NCBI GenBank assembly: GCA_021775735.1
Contig: JAJFHG010000029.1
Span: 62,001-126,000 of the forward strand
Direction of reading: 5' to 3'
Source of the DNA: Hyphomicrobiaceae bacterium
GTDB taxonomy: Bacteria; Pseudomonadota; Alphaproteobacteria; Rhizobiales; Hyphomicrobiaceae
DNA length: 64,000 nucleotides
Both the position numbers and the translations under genes were made by a program. Of this stretch, positions 27,835-37,304 are shown piece after piece. A model generated the notes under the pieces. That model was not told the DNA's origin and did no database searches. It was given only the letters and a program-made list of their open reading frames with translations. The first letter of the stretch is position 1, and the number at the start of each line of letters is the position of its first letter.

Positions 27835-29280
27835 TTAAGATGGCGATTTAATCACTTTAATGTCGAGATTTTTGATCCGACTGCGCAGCGTATTGCGGTT
27901 CAAGCCAAGCAATTCGGCGGCTTTAATTTGATTGCCACGCGTTGCTGAGAGAGCGGCTGTAAACAGAGGAATCTCCATCTGCCGCAAAATGCGATCATAA
28001 AGACCAGACGGTGGTAACTCTAATCCAAAACTTGCAAAATATCCGTTCAAATAGCTTTCCAGAATCTCAGAGAGATCTTTGCTGGCGATGTCAAACTGCC
28101 CAGGATCTGCAAGCGATGATGTGGACATCTCCTGGTCGACAATCTGGTAGGTCAAAGTATCAACAGCATGAAGGGCCGACACGCGGCGTATAAAGTTCTC
28201 AAGTTCGCGCACATTGCCCGGCCATGCATACTGTTTCAATCGTTCTACAGCAGCCTTTTCAATCAACTTTTCGCCAAGGCCTTCATCACTAACGCGACGC
28301 AAAAACGTGCGTGCGAGGTCACCAATGTCCTCTAAGCGATCACGAAGCGGTGGCAGTTGTAGCGGCACAACATTGAGACGATAGTATAGGTCTTCACGAA
28401 AGACGCCTTGTTGAATTTGAACCTTAAGATCGCGATGTGTAGCGGCTATAATGCGGACATTGGTCTTAATTGGCGTGCGCCCACCCACTGTTGTGTATTC
28501 GCCTTGTTGCAAAACACGCAGCAATCGTGTTTGGGCTTCAAGCGGCATGTCACCAATTTCATCGAGGAAAAGCGTCCCTCCTTCAGCCTGTTCAAAACGA
28601 CCTTGAGTACGCCCCTGCGCGCCCGTAAACGCCCCTTTCTCGTGACCAAACAACTCGCTTTCTATCAAGTCCCGTGGAATAGCGGCAACGTTGATTGCAA
28701 CAAACGGTCCGTTGCGCCGCTTGCCATGGTCGTGCAGGACGCGGGCCACCAACTCTTTTCCGGTGCCACTTTCTCCAGAGATCATGACTGTCAAATCGGT
28801 CTGAGTGAGACGTGCCAGAGAGCGGTATATGTCCTGCATTGCCGGTGAGCGGCCGATCAACGGCAGCTCATCACTTTCAAGCTCGGGCTTGCTGCGCTGT
28901 GGTTCTTTTTTGCGCGCGGCATCCAGAGCTCTGGTCACGACAGCGACTACTTCAGAAATATCAAAGGGTTTTGGCAGGTACTCAAAGGCACCTTTTTCGG
29001 CTGCTGTAAGCGCCGTCATCAAAGTATTTTGAGCGCTCATCACAATGATCGGTATTTCAGGGCGCGCTTTTTGGATACGTGGGATTAAATCGAACGCATT
29101 TTCATCAGGCAACACAACATCGGTGATGATGACTTCGCCTTCACCCTGGTTGGCCCAACGCCACAGCGTTGCAGCGTTGCTTGTGGCGCGCGGCGCATAA
29201 CCAGCGCGTGCCAATGCTTGGTTGAGGACCGTGCGGATCGCACTGTCATCATCAGCAATCAAAATTGAGCCGTGACTCAT
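27835..29280 (-). CDS. ntrC: Nitrogen regulation response regulator NtrC (NR(I))
   Basis: Sigma-54-dependent activator of nitrogen-assimilation genes. Receiver domain ([12 protein letters not shown], Asp in [21 protein letters not shown]), AAA+ domain ([19 protein letters not shown], the sigma-54 loop in [12 protein letters not shown], Walker [14 protein letters not shown]) and a Fis-type HTH ([21 protein letters not shown]). 481 residues. The start overlaps the ntrB stop by four bases. Confidence 0.97.
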   Translation of the reverse strand: MSHGSILIADDDSAIRTVLNQALARAGYAPRATSNAATLWRWANQGEGEVIITDVVLPDENAFDLIPRIQKARPEIPIIVMSAQNTLMTALTAAEKGAFEYLPKPFDISEVVAVVTRALDAARKKEPQRSKPELESDELPLIGRSPAMQDIYRSLARLTQTDLTVMISGESGTGKELVARVLHDHGKRRNGPFVAINVAAIPRDLIESELFGHEKGAFTGAQGRTQGRFEQAEGGTLFLDEIGDMPLEAQTRLLRVLQQGEYTTVGGRTPIKTNVRIIAATHRDLKVQIQQGVFREDLYYRLNVVPLQLPPLRDRLEDIGDLARTFLRRVSDEGLGEKLIEKAAVERLKQYAWPGNVRELENFIRRVSALHAVDTLTYQIVDQEMSTSSLADPGQFDIASKDLSEILESYLNGYFASFGLELPPSGLYDRILRQMEIPLFTAALSATRGNQIKAAELLGLNRNTLRSRIKNLDIKVIKSPS

Positions 29281-30464
29281 CGCTGCGATCCCCTCTTTTT
29301 GTTTTGAGTTATTGCCTGTGAAGACTTGCCGCTGTCGGTGGCGACCTCTTTATCTTCGACAGGAAGCAAAACCCGAAACACTGTGTTTTTAGACAACCCA
29401 TCTAGCTCGATGACGCCACCATGATCGCCAATAATTTTTGCAACCAAAGCCAATCCAAGACCACTTCCCGATACTTTTGTTGATACGAACGGTTCAAACA
29501 ACAGAGTTTTAATTCCTTCTGGAATACCAGGCCCATTGTCTTCAACTTCAATCATCAATGGCAAACTAAAGCGCGTATCCGAGCCGGGTACGGACAGCCG
29601 TACACCAGGACGGAACGCGGTGCGCAACTGGATTTGACCGTTGGTCGCTTCTGCTCCGATGGCTTCAGACGCATTCTTTACGAGATTGAGAAAGACTTGG
29701 ACCAGTTTGTCTTTGTTGCCGCGTGCTAGTGGAAGAGACGGATCATAGTATTCGTCAAATCTTATGTGCTGAGCAAAGCCTGTTTCAGCAATCCGCCGTA
29801 CGTGATCCAGCACATTGTGCACATTGACGGAGCCCACTTCGAGCGGGCGTTCATCACCAAACACTTCCATGCGATCAACGAGGTTTCTGATGCGGTCTGT
29901 TTCCGTGCAAATGAGCTGTGTCAATTCACGGTCGTCGTCATTCGCGTTCTGTTCAAGAAGTTGCGCTGATCCGCGAATGCCAGACAGCGGATTTTTGATT
30001 TCATGAGCCAACATTGCCGCCATACCAGAAACAGATCGCGCGGCAGCGCGATGCGTCAATTGCCGTTCGATCATTTGCGCCATAGAGCGCTGCTGCAGCA
30101 TGATCAAAATCTGACCAGGGCGTTCGGAGACAGGGCCAGCGTGGACATCAACCAGCTTGGGTGCTGAAAACCTCGGCGCGGCAATTTCAATCGCATATTC
30201 ATTGACGGTTGAGCCGCCAAATCGCACCTGTTCAATCAAGGCTAACAAGGGACAACCAAATGTCACAACCTCATTCAGTGTGGTTCGGCATAACATCGGC
30301 TGGGAGGCTGATAAAAAAGCTTCTGCAGAAGCGTTGACATAGAGAATGGAATTTTGATCGCCAACAACGATCACAGGATGAGGCAAAGTTGCGAGCAGCA
30401 AATCACTTTCTATACCGTCGTGTTTCGGTTTTGTCTTTTTTGCAAGTTTAACTATTTTTGCCAC
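29277..30464 (-). CDS. ntrB: Nitrogen regulation sensor kinase NtrB (NR(II))
   Basis: Cytoplasmic PII-controlled kinase/phosphatase of NtrC. A PAS domain (about residues 20-130, [18 protein letters not shown]) is followed by the H-box [17 protein letters not shown] and a HATPase domain ([28 protein letters not shown]). The start is GTG 30464, one base after the dusB stop; the dusB-ntrB-ntrC order is the classic nifR3-ntrBC operon. Confidence 0.95.
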   Translation of the reverse strand: MAKIVKLAKKTKPKHDGIESDLLLATLPHPVIVVGDQNSILYVNASAEAFLSASQPMLCRTTLNEVVTFGCPLLALIEQVRFGGSTVNEYAIEIAAPRFSAPKLVDVHAGPVSERPGQILIMLQQRSMAQMIERQLTHRAAARSVSGMAAMLAHEIKNPLSGIRGSAQLLEQNANDDDRELTQLICTETDRIRNLVDRMEVFGDERPLEVGSVNVHNVLDHVRRIAETGFAQHIRFDEYYDPSLPLARGNKDKLVQVFLNLVKNASEAIGAEATNGQIQLRTAFRPGVRLSVPGSDTRFSLPLMIEVEDNGPGIPEGIKTLLFEPFVSTKVSGSGLGLALVAKIIGDHGGVIELDGLSKNTVFRVLLPVEDKEVATDSGKSSQAITQNKKRGSQR

Positions 30465-31481
30465 CTAACCCAATGCCTCGCTCGACTTGAACGCACGTGT
30501 TTCATCATAGAACGCTGACAAATTTTGAAGAACACGCAGCGCATTGTCATCGGTACATAATCTGCGACGCCATGTTTTAATCGAAGTTGTATCTCGACCT
30601 GCGGTCTCTAAGTACCAGCCCATGTGCTTGCGCGCATTGCGAAGCCCAAGGTAATCGCCATAGAACCCCAACATGCTTTCGATATGCGCAACGGCAATAT
30701 TGCGCTGCTCTGTCAGAGTGGGTGCAGTGACGTGACGTCCGGATTTGAGTGCTCTGGCAATTTGACCGGGCAGCCATGGCGCACCATAGGACCCACGACC
30801 AATCATCACGCCATCACCTCCGGATTGAGAAAGAGCCTCAAGGGCGTCCTGCACAGTACAAATATCACCATTGACAATCACCGGGATCGACACAGCGGCT
30901 GACACCGGCTTAACGCGTGACCAGTCGGCGCGACCTTTGAAAAACTGACAGCGGGTGCGCGCATGCACGGTGACCATCTGAACACCTTCAGCTTCTGCGC
31001 GACGCGCAAGCTGAGGCGCGGTGATGTCCTTGTCATCCCAACCCAGACGCATCTTGAGCGTCACAGGAACCGAAACGGCCTGCACGACAGCCGTAATCAA
31101 CGACAGTGCGTGATCAAGATCGCGCATCAGTGCACTGCCGGATAGCTTGCCCGTCACCTCACGGCGCGGACAGCCCATATTGATGTCGATGATGTCTGCC
31201 CCAAGCCCTTCTGCAATGCGCGCGCCCTCCGCCATCCAATGCGCTTCACAGCCGACCAATTGGACGACATAGGGGCTCAATGTTTCGCCGCGTGCGCGCC
31301 GCACCACGTCCTTGCGCTGGCGTACCAATTCCGAACTGGCCACCATTTCAGAGACGACAAGACCGGCATCCAGGTCAGCTGCAAGTGTGCGAAACGGCAG
31401 GTCGGACACACCCGTCATTGGCGCTAAAAACACCGGGTTCTTTAAATTGTGCTGACCAATCTGCATCCAGAGTGTACTCAC
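30465..31481 (-). CDS. dusB: tRNA-dihydrouridine synthase DusB (NifR3)
   Basis: FMN- and NADPH-dependent reduction of uridine in the tRNA D-loop. Motifs: FLAPMTGVSDLPFR, DINMGCPRREV with the catalytic Cys, VTVHARTRCQ and VIVNGDI, and GVMIGRGSYGAPW. 338 residues. GTG 31481 is used; ATG 31466 (five residues shorter) is equally possible because neither has a clear ribosome site. First gene of the dusB-ntrB-ntrC unit. Confidence 0.95.
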   Translation of the reverse strand: MSTLWMQIGQHNLKNPVFLAPMTGVSDLPFRTLAADLDAGLVVSEMVASSELVRQRKDVVRRARGETLSPYVVQLVGCEAHWMAEGARIAEGLGADIIDINMGCPRREVTGKLSGSALMRDLDHALSLITAVVQAVSVPVTLKMRLGWDDKDITAPQLARRAEAEGVQMVTVHARTRCQFFKGRADWSRVKPVSAAVSIPVIVNGDICTVQDALEALSQSGGDGVMIGRGSYGAPWLPGQIARALKSGRHVTAPTLTEQRNIAVAHIESMLGFYGDYLGLRNARKHMGWYLETAGRDTTSIKTWRRRLCTDDNALRVLQNLSAFYDETRAFKSSEALG

Positions 31482-31559
31482 GCGTTGTCGTTATAACGTG
31501 GGGGCAATTGCGCTTGATTGTGTTGGGCTGCTCCGCACGGCATTGCGTTCACACTATTT

Positions 31560-31653
31560 GCCCACATTTTATGCGCCTGGCTTTTATGCTTATACTTTGG
31601 GCAAGATAGATCAGAAGACAGCACGCCACAAGCCATATGCTTAAAATGTGGGC
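31560..31653. repeat. 12-bp perfect inverted repeat in dusB/ispDF spacer
   Basis: GCCCACATTTTA at 31560-31571 is matched exactly by its reverse complement at 31642-31653, with 70 bases between. Located in the divergent spacer, about 60 bases ahead of the ispDF start. Either a long-range stem in the ispDF leader or a pair of protein-binding sites. Confidence 0.5.
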
Positions 31654-31716
31654 GGTGATTGCCGCGCCTGCCTCAGACGGGTAAGCAAGCCATCGACTTG
31701 GGAAGGAACACTAGTC

Positions 31717-32922
31717 TTGGACGTCAGCGCTGTCATTGTCGCCGGGGGGCGCGGCTCGCGAGCCGCTGCTCAGGGTGACTCGACCCCCAAACAGTACGCC
31801 CAGATCGGTGGGCGTGCCGTTCTTAGCCATGCCATCGCCGCCCTTGCTGAAGCACCGGAGATCAACCGTATCCTGGTTGTCATCCACGATGCGGATCAGC
31901 AGATCTACGCCGATACGCTGGAACGTGACGGCGCGCCAGATAAACTGGTGGATCCCGTTAAAGGCGGAGCAACACGCCAGGAAAGCGTGTTGGCGGGATT
32001 AAACCAACTTGCAACCCAAAACCCTCCCGACGCGGTTCTGATCCATGATGGTGCGCGACCGTTTGTGACAGGCAACGTGATCACCCGCGTCGCTGAGGCG
32101 CTTGAGATGAGGCCAGCGGCCATCGCAGCGCTTCCTCTCGCCGATACGTTGCAGCGTGCAGATCGAGATGGCCTCATCACTGAAACACTGGCCCGCGACG
32201 GATTATGGCGGGCTCAAACACCGCAAGGCTTTGCGTTTGACGAGATATTGCAAGCCCATCAAAAAGCTGCGTCGGCCGGTCGCTCTGATTTTACAGATGA
32301 CGCGGCGTTGTTCTCATGGGCAGGTGGCGTGGTGCATGTTGTCGAGGGGTCGGAACACAACCACAAGATGACAACGGCTGAGGATCTTGCCAGGGCAGAA
32401 ATAACGGCTTCAGAAAACATGATGCAATCTCGGTCAGATATGCACCCTAGAACGGGCACTGGGTTTGATGTGCACCGTGCCGCGCCAGGCGATCATGTCT
32501 GGCTGTGCGGAATCAAAGTTCCTGCAGCTTTTACGCTTTCAGGCCATTCTGATGCTGATGTTGCGCTCCATGCGTTGACTGATGCCCTCCTCGGTGCGCT
32601 GGGTGATGGTGATATCGGCAGCCATTTTCCACCAACTGATCCGCAATGGAAGGGAGCTGCGTCCCATATCTTTCTGGCCCATGCCGCTGACAGGGTTCGC
32701 CAGCGCAGCGGGGTAATCGGAAATGTCGACATTACGATCATCTGCGAAACACCCAAAATCGGGCCTCATCGCGACCCGATGCGCAAAGAAGTTGCGAAGA
32801 TTTTGGCACTGCCCGTTGACCGTGTTTCGGTAAAAGCCACGACCACTGAGGGGCTTGGCTTTGCAGGCCGTGGGGAAGGTATTGCAGCCATGGCATCGGC
32901 CACCGTCCATGTGCCCGAGTAG
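31717..32922 (+). CDS. ispDF: Bifunctional IspD/IspF (MEP cytidylyltransferase / MECDP synthase)
   Basis: Fusion enzyme of the non-mevalonate isoprenoid pathway. The N-terminal half (about 1-220) is IspD with IVAGGRGSRA, the KQYAQIGG segment and VLIHDGARPFV. The C-terminal half is IspF with GTGFDVHRAAPGDHVWLCGI, LSGHSDADVALHALTDALLGALGDGDIGSHFP and the terminal TTTEGLGFAGRGEGIAA. The metal-binding Asp/His are in the FDVH motif. TTG 31717 (LDVSAVIVAGG) with GGAAGG upstream is chosen; the frame is open to 31648 but that adds non-conserved residues. The fusion is typical of Hyphomicrobiales. Confidence 0.95.
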   Translation: MDVSAVIVAGGRGSRAAAQGDSTPKQYAQIGGRAVLSHAIAALAEAPEINRILVVIHDADQQIYADTLERDGAPDKLVDPVKGGATRQESVLAGLNQLATQNPPDAVLIHDGARPFVTGNVITRVAEALEMRPAAIAALPLADTLQRADRDGLITETLARDGLWRAQTPQGFAFDEILQAHQKAASAGRSDFTDDAALFSWAGGVVHVVEGSEHNHKMTTAEDLARAEITASENMMQSRSDMHPRTGTGFDVHRAAPGDHVWLCGIKVPAAFTLSGHSDADVALHALTDALLGALGDGDIGSHFPPTDPQWKGAASHIFLAHAADRVRQRSGVIGNVDITIICETPKIGPHRDPMRKEVAKILALPVDRVSVKATTTEGLGFAGRGEGIAAMASATVHVPE

Positions 32923-33054
32923 CCTAGAACCCGCCCAAGACGGGGCTTCAGCCGTCGCAGTCGACTAAATGGCAACGGCACCATCTTGGATCGCTGCGAC
33001 GTCGGCCTTTTCGTTGACCCCCCCGCCAGAATCGCGCCATCAACGAATTCGAAG

Positions 33055-33065
33055 TTGTATTACAA
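33055..33065. promoter_or_regulatory. Palindrome ahead of marR, possible operator
   Basis: TTGTATTACAA is a perfect odd palindrome 24 bases before the MarR start codon. MarR proteins commonly bind AT-rich palindromes in their own promoter, so it is a candidate autoregulatory site. It is short, so chance occurrence is possible. Confidence 0.35.
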
Positions 33066-33088
33066 AATTCAAGCGGGAGACCCGCAAT

Positions 33089-33577
33089 ATGAACATGATG
33101 ACTCAAGCGCTTGATCGCGCTCCTGAAACTTCTGTTGAGATAACAGATATTGCTGAAATGACAGCAGCAAACTGCTTGGCAACACGTGTTCGCCAACTGT
33201 CTCGTATTATTACGCGCGTCTACGACGACGCTGTTCGCCCACTTGGTATTACGGCAAGTCAATACACATTGTTGGCTCAACTTGCTTCACGCGATGGCAT
33301 CACGGCCGTTGAAATTGGGCATGAACTGGACATTGAAAAGTCAACGCTGTCGCGCAATCTCAAGCGGCTGTTGGCTCTGGATCACATTGTGATGGACCCA
33401 CCTGCAGGTCGGCGCGGGCGTGGTCTGCACTTGACCCCGAAAGGCAAAGCCACATTGATTGAAGCCCATCCGATTTGGCAGGCTGCACAAAATCGTGCTC
33501 TGGCCGCTATGGGTCAAGATGCACGCGACACACTGGATACATTGCTGTCACGGGCTGAAAAACTGATTGCAGATTAG
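33089..33577 (+). CDS. MarR family transcriptional regulator
   Basis: 162-residue winged-helix regulator. The core runs from about residue 35: QYTLLAQLASRDGITAVEIGHELDIEKSTLSRNLKRLLALDHI is the helix-turn-helix, and the wing contains DPPAGRRGRGLHLTPKGKA. ATG 33089 has GGGAGA upstream; a second ATG is six bases further. The ligand is unknown. It lies between ispDF and cinA and ends in a good intrinsic terminator, so it is probably its own transcription unit. Confidence 0.9.
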   Translation: MNMMTQALDRAPETSVEITDIAEMTAANCLATRVRQLSRIITRVYDDAVRPLGITASQYTLLAQLASRDGITAVEIGHELDIEKSTLSRNLKRLLALDHIVMDPPAGRRGRGLHLTPKGKATLIEAHPIWQAAQNRALAAMGQDARDTLDTLLSRAEKLIAD

Positions 33578-33621
33578 GCGATTTCATCGCCAATCTGCAT
33601 AAACTTGCAATGAAGACAACG

Positions 33622-33653
33622 AAAGGCGCGCCAAACACCGGCGTGCCTTTTTT
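33622..33653 (+). terminator. Intrinsic terminator after marR
   Basis: An 11-bp stem (33622-33632 with 33640-33650, one G-U pair) with a 7-base loop, continuing into a run of T ending at 33653. It is 45 bases after the MarR stop and 57 bases before cinA. Confidence 0.8.
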
Positions 33654-33709
33654 GTGTTTGAGTTGAGATCCGATTAAACTGGTCGTGGATGTCAGTGAGG
33701 ACATGACAA

Positions 33710-34210
33710 ATGTCACATACCCAGGTGGGTTTGGATCTTGCCACAGAACTCGTCATCGCGTTGCGAGCCCAAAACTCCACCCTCGCGGTTGCCGAAAGTT
33801 GCACCGGAGGTCTGTTGTCAGCTGCAATTACAGATGTTGCAGGAGCCTCGGAGGTTTTTGATCGTGGCTTCATCACGTATTCCAATCAAGCCAAGACAGA
33901 CCTGATCGCCGTTCCGGCCGCGTTGATTGAACGCAACGGCGCAGTCAGCGCGGAAGTTGCGGCTGCCATGGCAGATGGCGTCTTAAAAAATTCAACAGCC
34001 GACTTTTCTGCCGCGATTACCGGCATTGCAGGACCTGGTGGTGGCAGTGCAAATCGGCCGGTGGGACTGGTCTTCATTGCAGTTGGTAAACGCGGTGATC
34101 GGACGAATGTACAGCGCCACACGTTTGGCGATACAGGACGGGCTGGGATAAGAAATGCGGCGGTTGAAACAAGCCTGACGGCACTTCTCAACGCGATGGG
34201 CCCAGCCTAA
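33710..34210 (+). CDS. CinA C-terminal domain protein (nicotinamide-nucleotide amidase type)
   Basis: 166 residues comprising only the CinA-C (PncC) domain, which deamidates NMN to NaMN in pyridine nucleotide salvage. Conserved AVAESCTGGLLSAAITDVAGAS with the catalytic Ser/Lys region, GFITYSNQAKTDLI, and the ITGIAGPGGGSANRPVGLVFIAV motif. The stand-alone domain following ispDF is normal for this group. Confidence 0.93.
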   Translation: MSHTQVGLDLATELVIALRAQNSTLAVAESCTGGLLSAAITDVAGASEVFDRGFITYSNQAKTDLIAVPAALIERNGAVSAEVAAAMADGVLKNSTADFSAAITGIAGPGGGSANRPVGLVFIAVGKRGDRTNVQRHTFGDTGRAGIRNAAVETSLTALLNAMGPA

Positions 34211-34353
34211 ATGCTTTATGGCCTGTGCTTTATTGAATAAAAACGGTCTTGTCTTTATGCGCCCATGATCGCCATCTGTTATCATCATGGAGAAAGTGTG
34301 CGCAGGTACCCCCGGGCTCAACCACTTGCTAAGATGCGGATTGGAGACCGTCT

Positions 34354-35169
34354 TTGTTGTTACCTCATCGTTTGATCCCCAAGGCCAAGGGTGCTGTTTA
34401 TGCGTTCATCGCGCTTGCAGCTAGTTTTGCCGCGGCACTAGCAGCGGATATGACCGCGCGCCAAGTTACACAGATCCTGTTTCAAGCAGATAAAGCCCTA
34501 CCGCCTGATCTTTCCGGACTCAATCTGCAAAACCTTGATCTTGCCGACCTGAATTTCAAGAAAGCGAAACTTGCAAACGTAGATTTATTTGGCAGCGATT
34601 TATCAGGCTCCAATCTCACTGGCGTCAATCTCAAATCCGCGCGCCTGGATCGCGTCACGTTGATCAACTCAACGTTTGATGGAGCAGACCTTACAGGTGT
34701 GACCATTCTGCGCCCAACCTCCTTTTCGACGCTTGCAGAAAAGTTGGCTGAAGCCTCTAGTTTTATTGGTGTGCAGATGGCAGGTGCCAAAGTCTTTGGG
34801 CAATTTAACGGCTTTAACTTCAAGGGTTCCAATTTACGTGGTGTCAGCTTTTCGCCGTTTAGCGAAACGGGTTTCATCGAACACATCTGGCGTACCAAGC
34901 TGGAAAGCGCCAATCTGGAATCCGTCGATCTTGAAGGTGCTGATTTAACGTACGTCTCAGCGCGTTATGCAAACTTTAAAAACGCAAATCTGCGTAATGC
35001 CGTATTCAAGAATGCCGACCTCTCGCAGGCGGATTTTTCTGGCTCGGATTTAAGTAATGCTGATTTGACTGGCGCAGATCTTGATCAATCTGATTTTAGA
35101 AATACCAAGGGTCTTGATACCGTGCGCGGTCTGCAACAGACGCACAACCGCAGTAAAGCATTGTTCTAA
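34354..35169 (+). CDS. Secreted pentapeptide-repeat protein
   Basis: 271 residues. An N-terminal signal peptide (hydrophobic residues about 13-30, likely cut at ALA-AD) is followed by two blocks of A(D/N)LXX repeats, about residues 48-120 (LSGLNLQNLDLADLNFKKA) and 150-260 (LSQADFSGSDLSNADLTGAD). These form a right-handed quadrilateral beta-helix. About 40 less regular residues interrupt the helix. Function is not predictable; export suggests a periplasmic structural role. TTG 34354 with GGAG upstream is used; TTG 34357 is adjacent. Confidence 0.85.
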   Translation: MLLPHRLIPKAKGAVYAFIALAASFAAALAADMTARQVTQILFQADKALPPDLSGLNLQNLDLADLNFKKAKLANVDLFGSDLSGSNLTGVNLKSARLDRVTLINSTFDGADLTGVTILRPTSFSTLAEKLAEASSFIGVQMAGAKVFGQFNGFNFKGSNLRGVSFSPFSETGFIEHIWRTKLESANLESVDLEGADLTYVSARYANFKNANLRNAVFKNADLSQADFSGSDLSNADLTGADLDQSDFRNTKGLDTVRGLQQTHNRSKALF

Positions 35170-35205
35170 GAACCAATTACGCTCACTGCCTGGTGTATAT
35201 CCGCA

Positions 35206-35688
35206 TTATACCGTTGATCTGTCGGGCAGTTGTTCTGCAGGTTTTCCGTAGACTTCATCAGCACGTTCTTCAAATGCCGTTGTGAAGCGCCGAAATGCGG
35301 TCTCAAACATTGGTCCTAACGCGATGCCCATAAGTGCCGATTTAAAAGCATAAGAAATATAGAAGTCTACATCACATTCAGTTTGCGATGTTGCGGAGAA
35401 CCGCCAACGGTTTTCAAGGTGTTCAAACGGGCCGTCGATATAGCTTGCATTGATCTCTTGCGCCGTCTCATCAAGTAGAACACGGGTGGTAAAACTATCT
35501 GTCAGCGCCTTATGGCCAACGCCCATGGTGGCAATCAACTCTTCACCCTCTGGCGTTTTGGTGCGTTGGGTCACCACCAGCGACGTGCATAACGGCAAAA
35601 ATTTAGGATAGCGTTCGACATCTGCGACCAACAAAAACATGTTGTGTGCACTGTGGCGAACATTTTGCGTTGTTTGAAATTCTGGCAC
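35206..35688 (-). CDS. COQ10/RatA-type START-domain protein
   Basis: 160-residue polyketide_cyc2/START-like protein. Typical SAHNMFLLVADVERYPKFLPLCTS near residues 12-36 and the KALTDSFTTRV, NRWRFSATS and MFETAFRRFTTAFEERADEVYG segments. Homologues bind ubiquinone (Coq10) or affect ribosome association (RatA); in this neighbourhood, just after lipA, the Coq10-like respiratory role is the usual assignment. Gap to lipA is 24 bases. Confidence 0.9.
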   Translation of the reverse strand: MPEFQTTQNVRHSAHNMFLLVADVERYPKFLPLCTSLVVTQRTKTPEGEELIATMGVGHKALTDSFTTRVLLDETAQEINASYIDGPFEHLENRWRFSATSQTECDVDFYISYAFKSALMGIALGPMFETAFRRFTTAFEERADEVYGKPAEQLPDRSTV

Positions 35689-35712
35689 TCGACTGAACCT
35701 CTGTCCTACTCT

Positions 35713-36693
35713 TCAAGCCGTGGCTAAGGCTTGGCGTGCCGCCTTGATGGCAAGAAAATCATCTTCAGCATGATGTGATGAGCGCGTTAACGGGCTTGAG
35801 GCTACCGACAAAAAACCTTTGACCAGTGCTTCCGCTTTTAACTCCGCAAATTCCTCAGGACGCACATAGCGTTTCACTTCTGCATGCTTCGGTGTGGGTT
35901 GCAGATACTGGCCGATAGTTAGGCAATCTACGTCAGCGGTGCGCAAGTCATCCATTACGGTCAACACATCGCTCAGAGATTCACCCAAACCAACCATGAT
36001 GCCAGACTTGGTTATACTGCCTGGTGCAAGCTCCTTCACGCGTGCCAGCACAGCCAGAGAGTGATCATAGCGCGCACCGGGTCGGATAGAGCGATAAAGC
36101 GCCGGCACCGTTTCCAGGTTGTGATTGAAGACATCTGGGCGCGCGCCAACAACCGTTTCCAGAGCACCATCTTTGCTGCGAAAATCAGGAGTTAGAATTT
36201 CAATAGTCGTGTTGGGGTTGATGTTACGAATGGCCGAAATTACACGCACAAAGTGTTCTGCGCCGCCATCGTTCAGATCATCTCTGTCAACCGACGTGAT
36301 CACAACGTGGCGCAGACTTAGTTTTTGAACCGCCGCCGCGATACGATCTGGTTCGCCATCATCAACCGGCTCTGGCTTGCCGGTCGCGACATTGCAAAAC
36401 GCACAGCCGCGGGTGCATATGTCGCCTAAGATCATCATGGTGGCATGGCGCTTTGACCAACACTCGCCGATGTTTGGGCATCCCGCCTCTTGACACACGG
36501 TCACAAGCCCATGTGTTTTGATGAGATCAGCTGTTTCGTTGAATATAGGCGATGACGGAGCCTTAACGCGGATCCAGTTTGGACGAGGAAGCTGGGGTGT
36601 GTCTGGACGCCAAGCTTTCTCTGGATGGCGCGATCTGGCACCATCCGACTTCGAGCCGATAGACTGCGCGCCATTTGAGATCACTGTTACCAT
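35713..36693 (-). CDS. lipA: Lipoyl synthase
   Basis: Radical-SAM enzyme that inserts two sulfurs into protein-bound octanoyl groups. The auxiliary-cluster cysteines are in [12 protein letters not shown] and the radical-SAM CX3CX2C in [15 protein letters not shown]. The [14 protein letters not shown] and MVGLGE segments are also present. 326 residues. It is normally at the end of the pyruvate dehydrogenase operon. Here it is retained although pdhB, pdhC and lpd are not in the window; it still serves other lipoylated enzymes. Confidence 0.96.
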   Translation of the reverse strand: MVTVISNGAQSIGSKSDGARSRHPEKAWRPDTPQLPRPNWIRVKAPSSPIFNETADLIKTHGLVTVCQEAGCPNIGECWSKRHATMMILGDICTRGCAFCNVATGKPEPVDDGEPDRIAAAVQKLSLRHVVITSVDRDDLNDGGAEHFVRVISAIRNINPNTTIEILTPDFRSKDGALETVVGARPDVFNHNLETVPALYRSIRPGARYDHSLAVLARVKELAPGSITKSGIMVGLGESLSDVLTVMDDLRTADVDCLTIGQYLQPTPKHAEVKRYVRPEEFAELKAEALVKGFLSVASSPLTRSSHHAEDDFLAIKAARQALATA

Positions 36694-36773
36694 ATCGCTT
36701 TAGCTATCATGCGCGCGCGCTTGAGGCCACTCTGGCGAGACACCGCACGGATGCAAAGTACAGGGTCAACCAC

Positions 36774-37064
36774 CTAGAGATGGCACTTGCCGCCAAGGTA
36801 CGTGTTCAGTAGCTCATTATAGATCCGGAGGTCAGCTTCCTTGGATTTAGAAAGTTTCTTGCCCGCGTTCTTGGCTTCCGCCCAACCCGCAACGCCTTTG
36901 CGCTCATAGCGTTTCAGCTCTTTTTGCAGTGACCTGCAACCACTTGCCCCGGCGCTCCTCGGTTCAGGGCCGTCGGAGGTAAGGCCACTACACGCCGCAA
37001 GGGCAAAAACAACTGCCACGACAAGACAATTTTTCATCGTTTTTCGTACGCAATACTCTGACAC
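36774..37064 (-). CDS. Small lipoprotein of unknown function
   Basis: About 96 residues with a lipoprotein signal ending in the lipobox ALAAC. The mature part has two cysteines 50 residues apart, RSLQKELKRYERKGVAG and EAKNAGKKLSKSKEAD, ending GGKCHL. GTG 37064 is chosen for AGAGGG seven bases upstream; ATG 37037 would also keep the signal peptide. The Cys/Gly-Lys-Ser layout resembles the next upstream lipoprotein gene, so the two may be diverged duplicates. Confidence 0.68.
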   Translation of the reverse strand: MSEYCVRKTMKNCLVVAVVFALAACSGLTSDGPEPRSAGASGCRSLQKELKRYERKGVAGWAEAKNAGKKLSKSKEADLRIYNELLNTYLGGKCHL

Positions 37065-37218
37065 GGAACCGCCCTCTTCTTTTGAAGTGCGCGTTTCACC
37101 ACAGCAATGGGACAGAGGCAAGGCGTGAGATGTCAGAACCACACTGGCGTTGTTTTATTACGTCACCGGCACAGCCTACTGACAAGCCCGTGCCAAATAT
37201 AACCTCGCAATCAATTAC

Positions 37219-37252
37219 AAAAAAACGCAGGTGAGAGAGAGCCCACCTGCGT
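37219..37252 (-). terminator. Intrinsic terminator after the Lys/Ala-rich lipoprotein gene
   Basis: On the minus strand a perfect 9-bp stem (37244-37252 with 37225-37233) with a 10-base loop runs straight into seven T residues (A-run 37219-37225 on the plus strand). It lies about 50 bases past the stop of the gene at 37305-37931. Confidence 0.88.
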
Positions 37253-37304
37253 CTTCGTTGATTGTATCGCGCCACGACGACGACGTCCTAAGACGTGATC
37301 ATGA

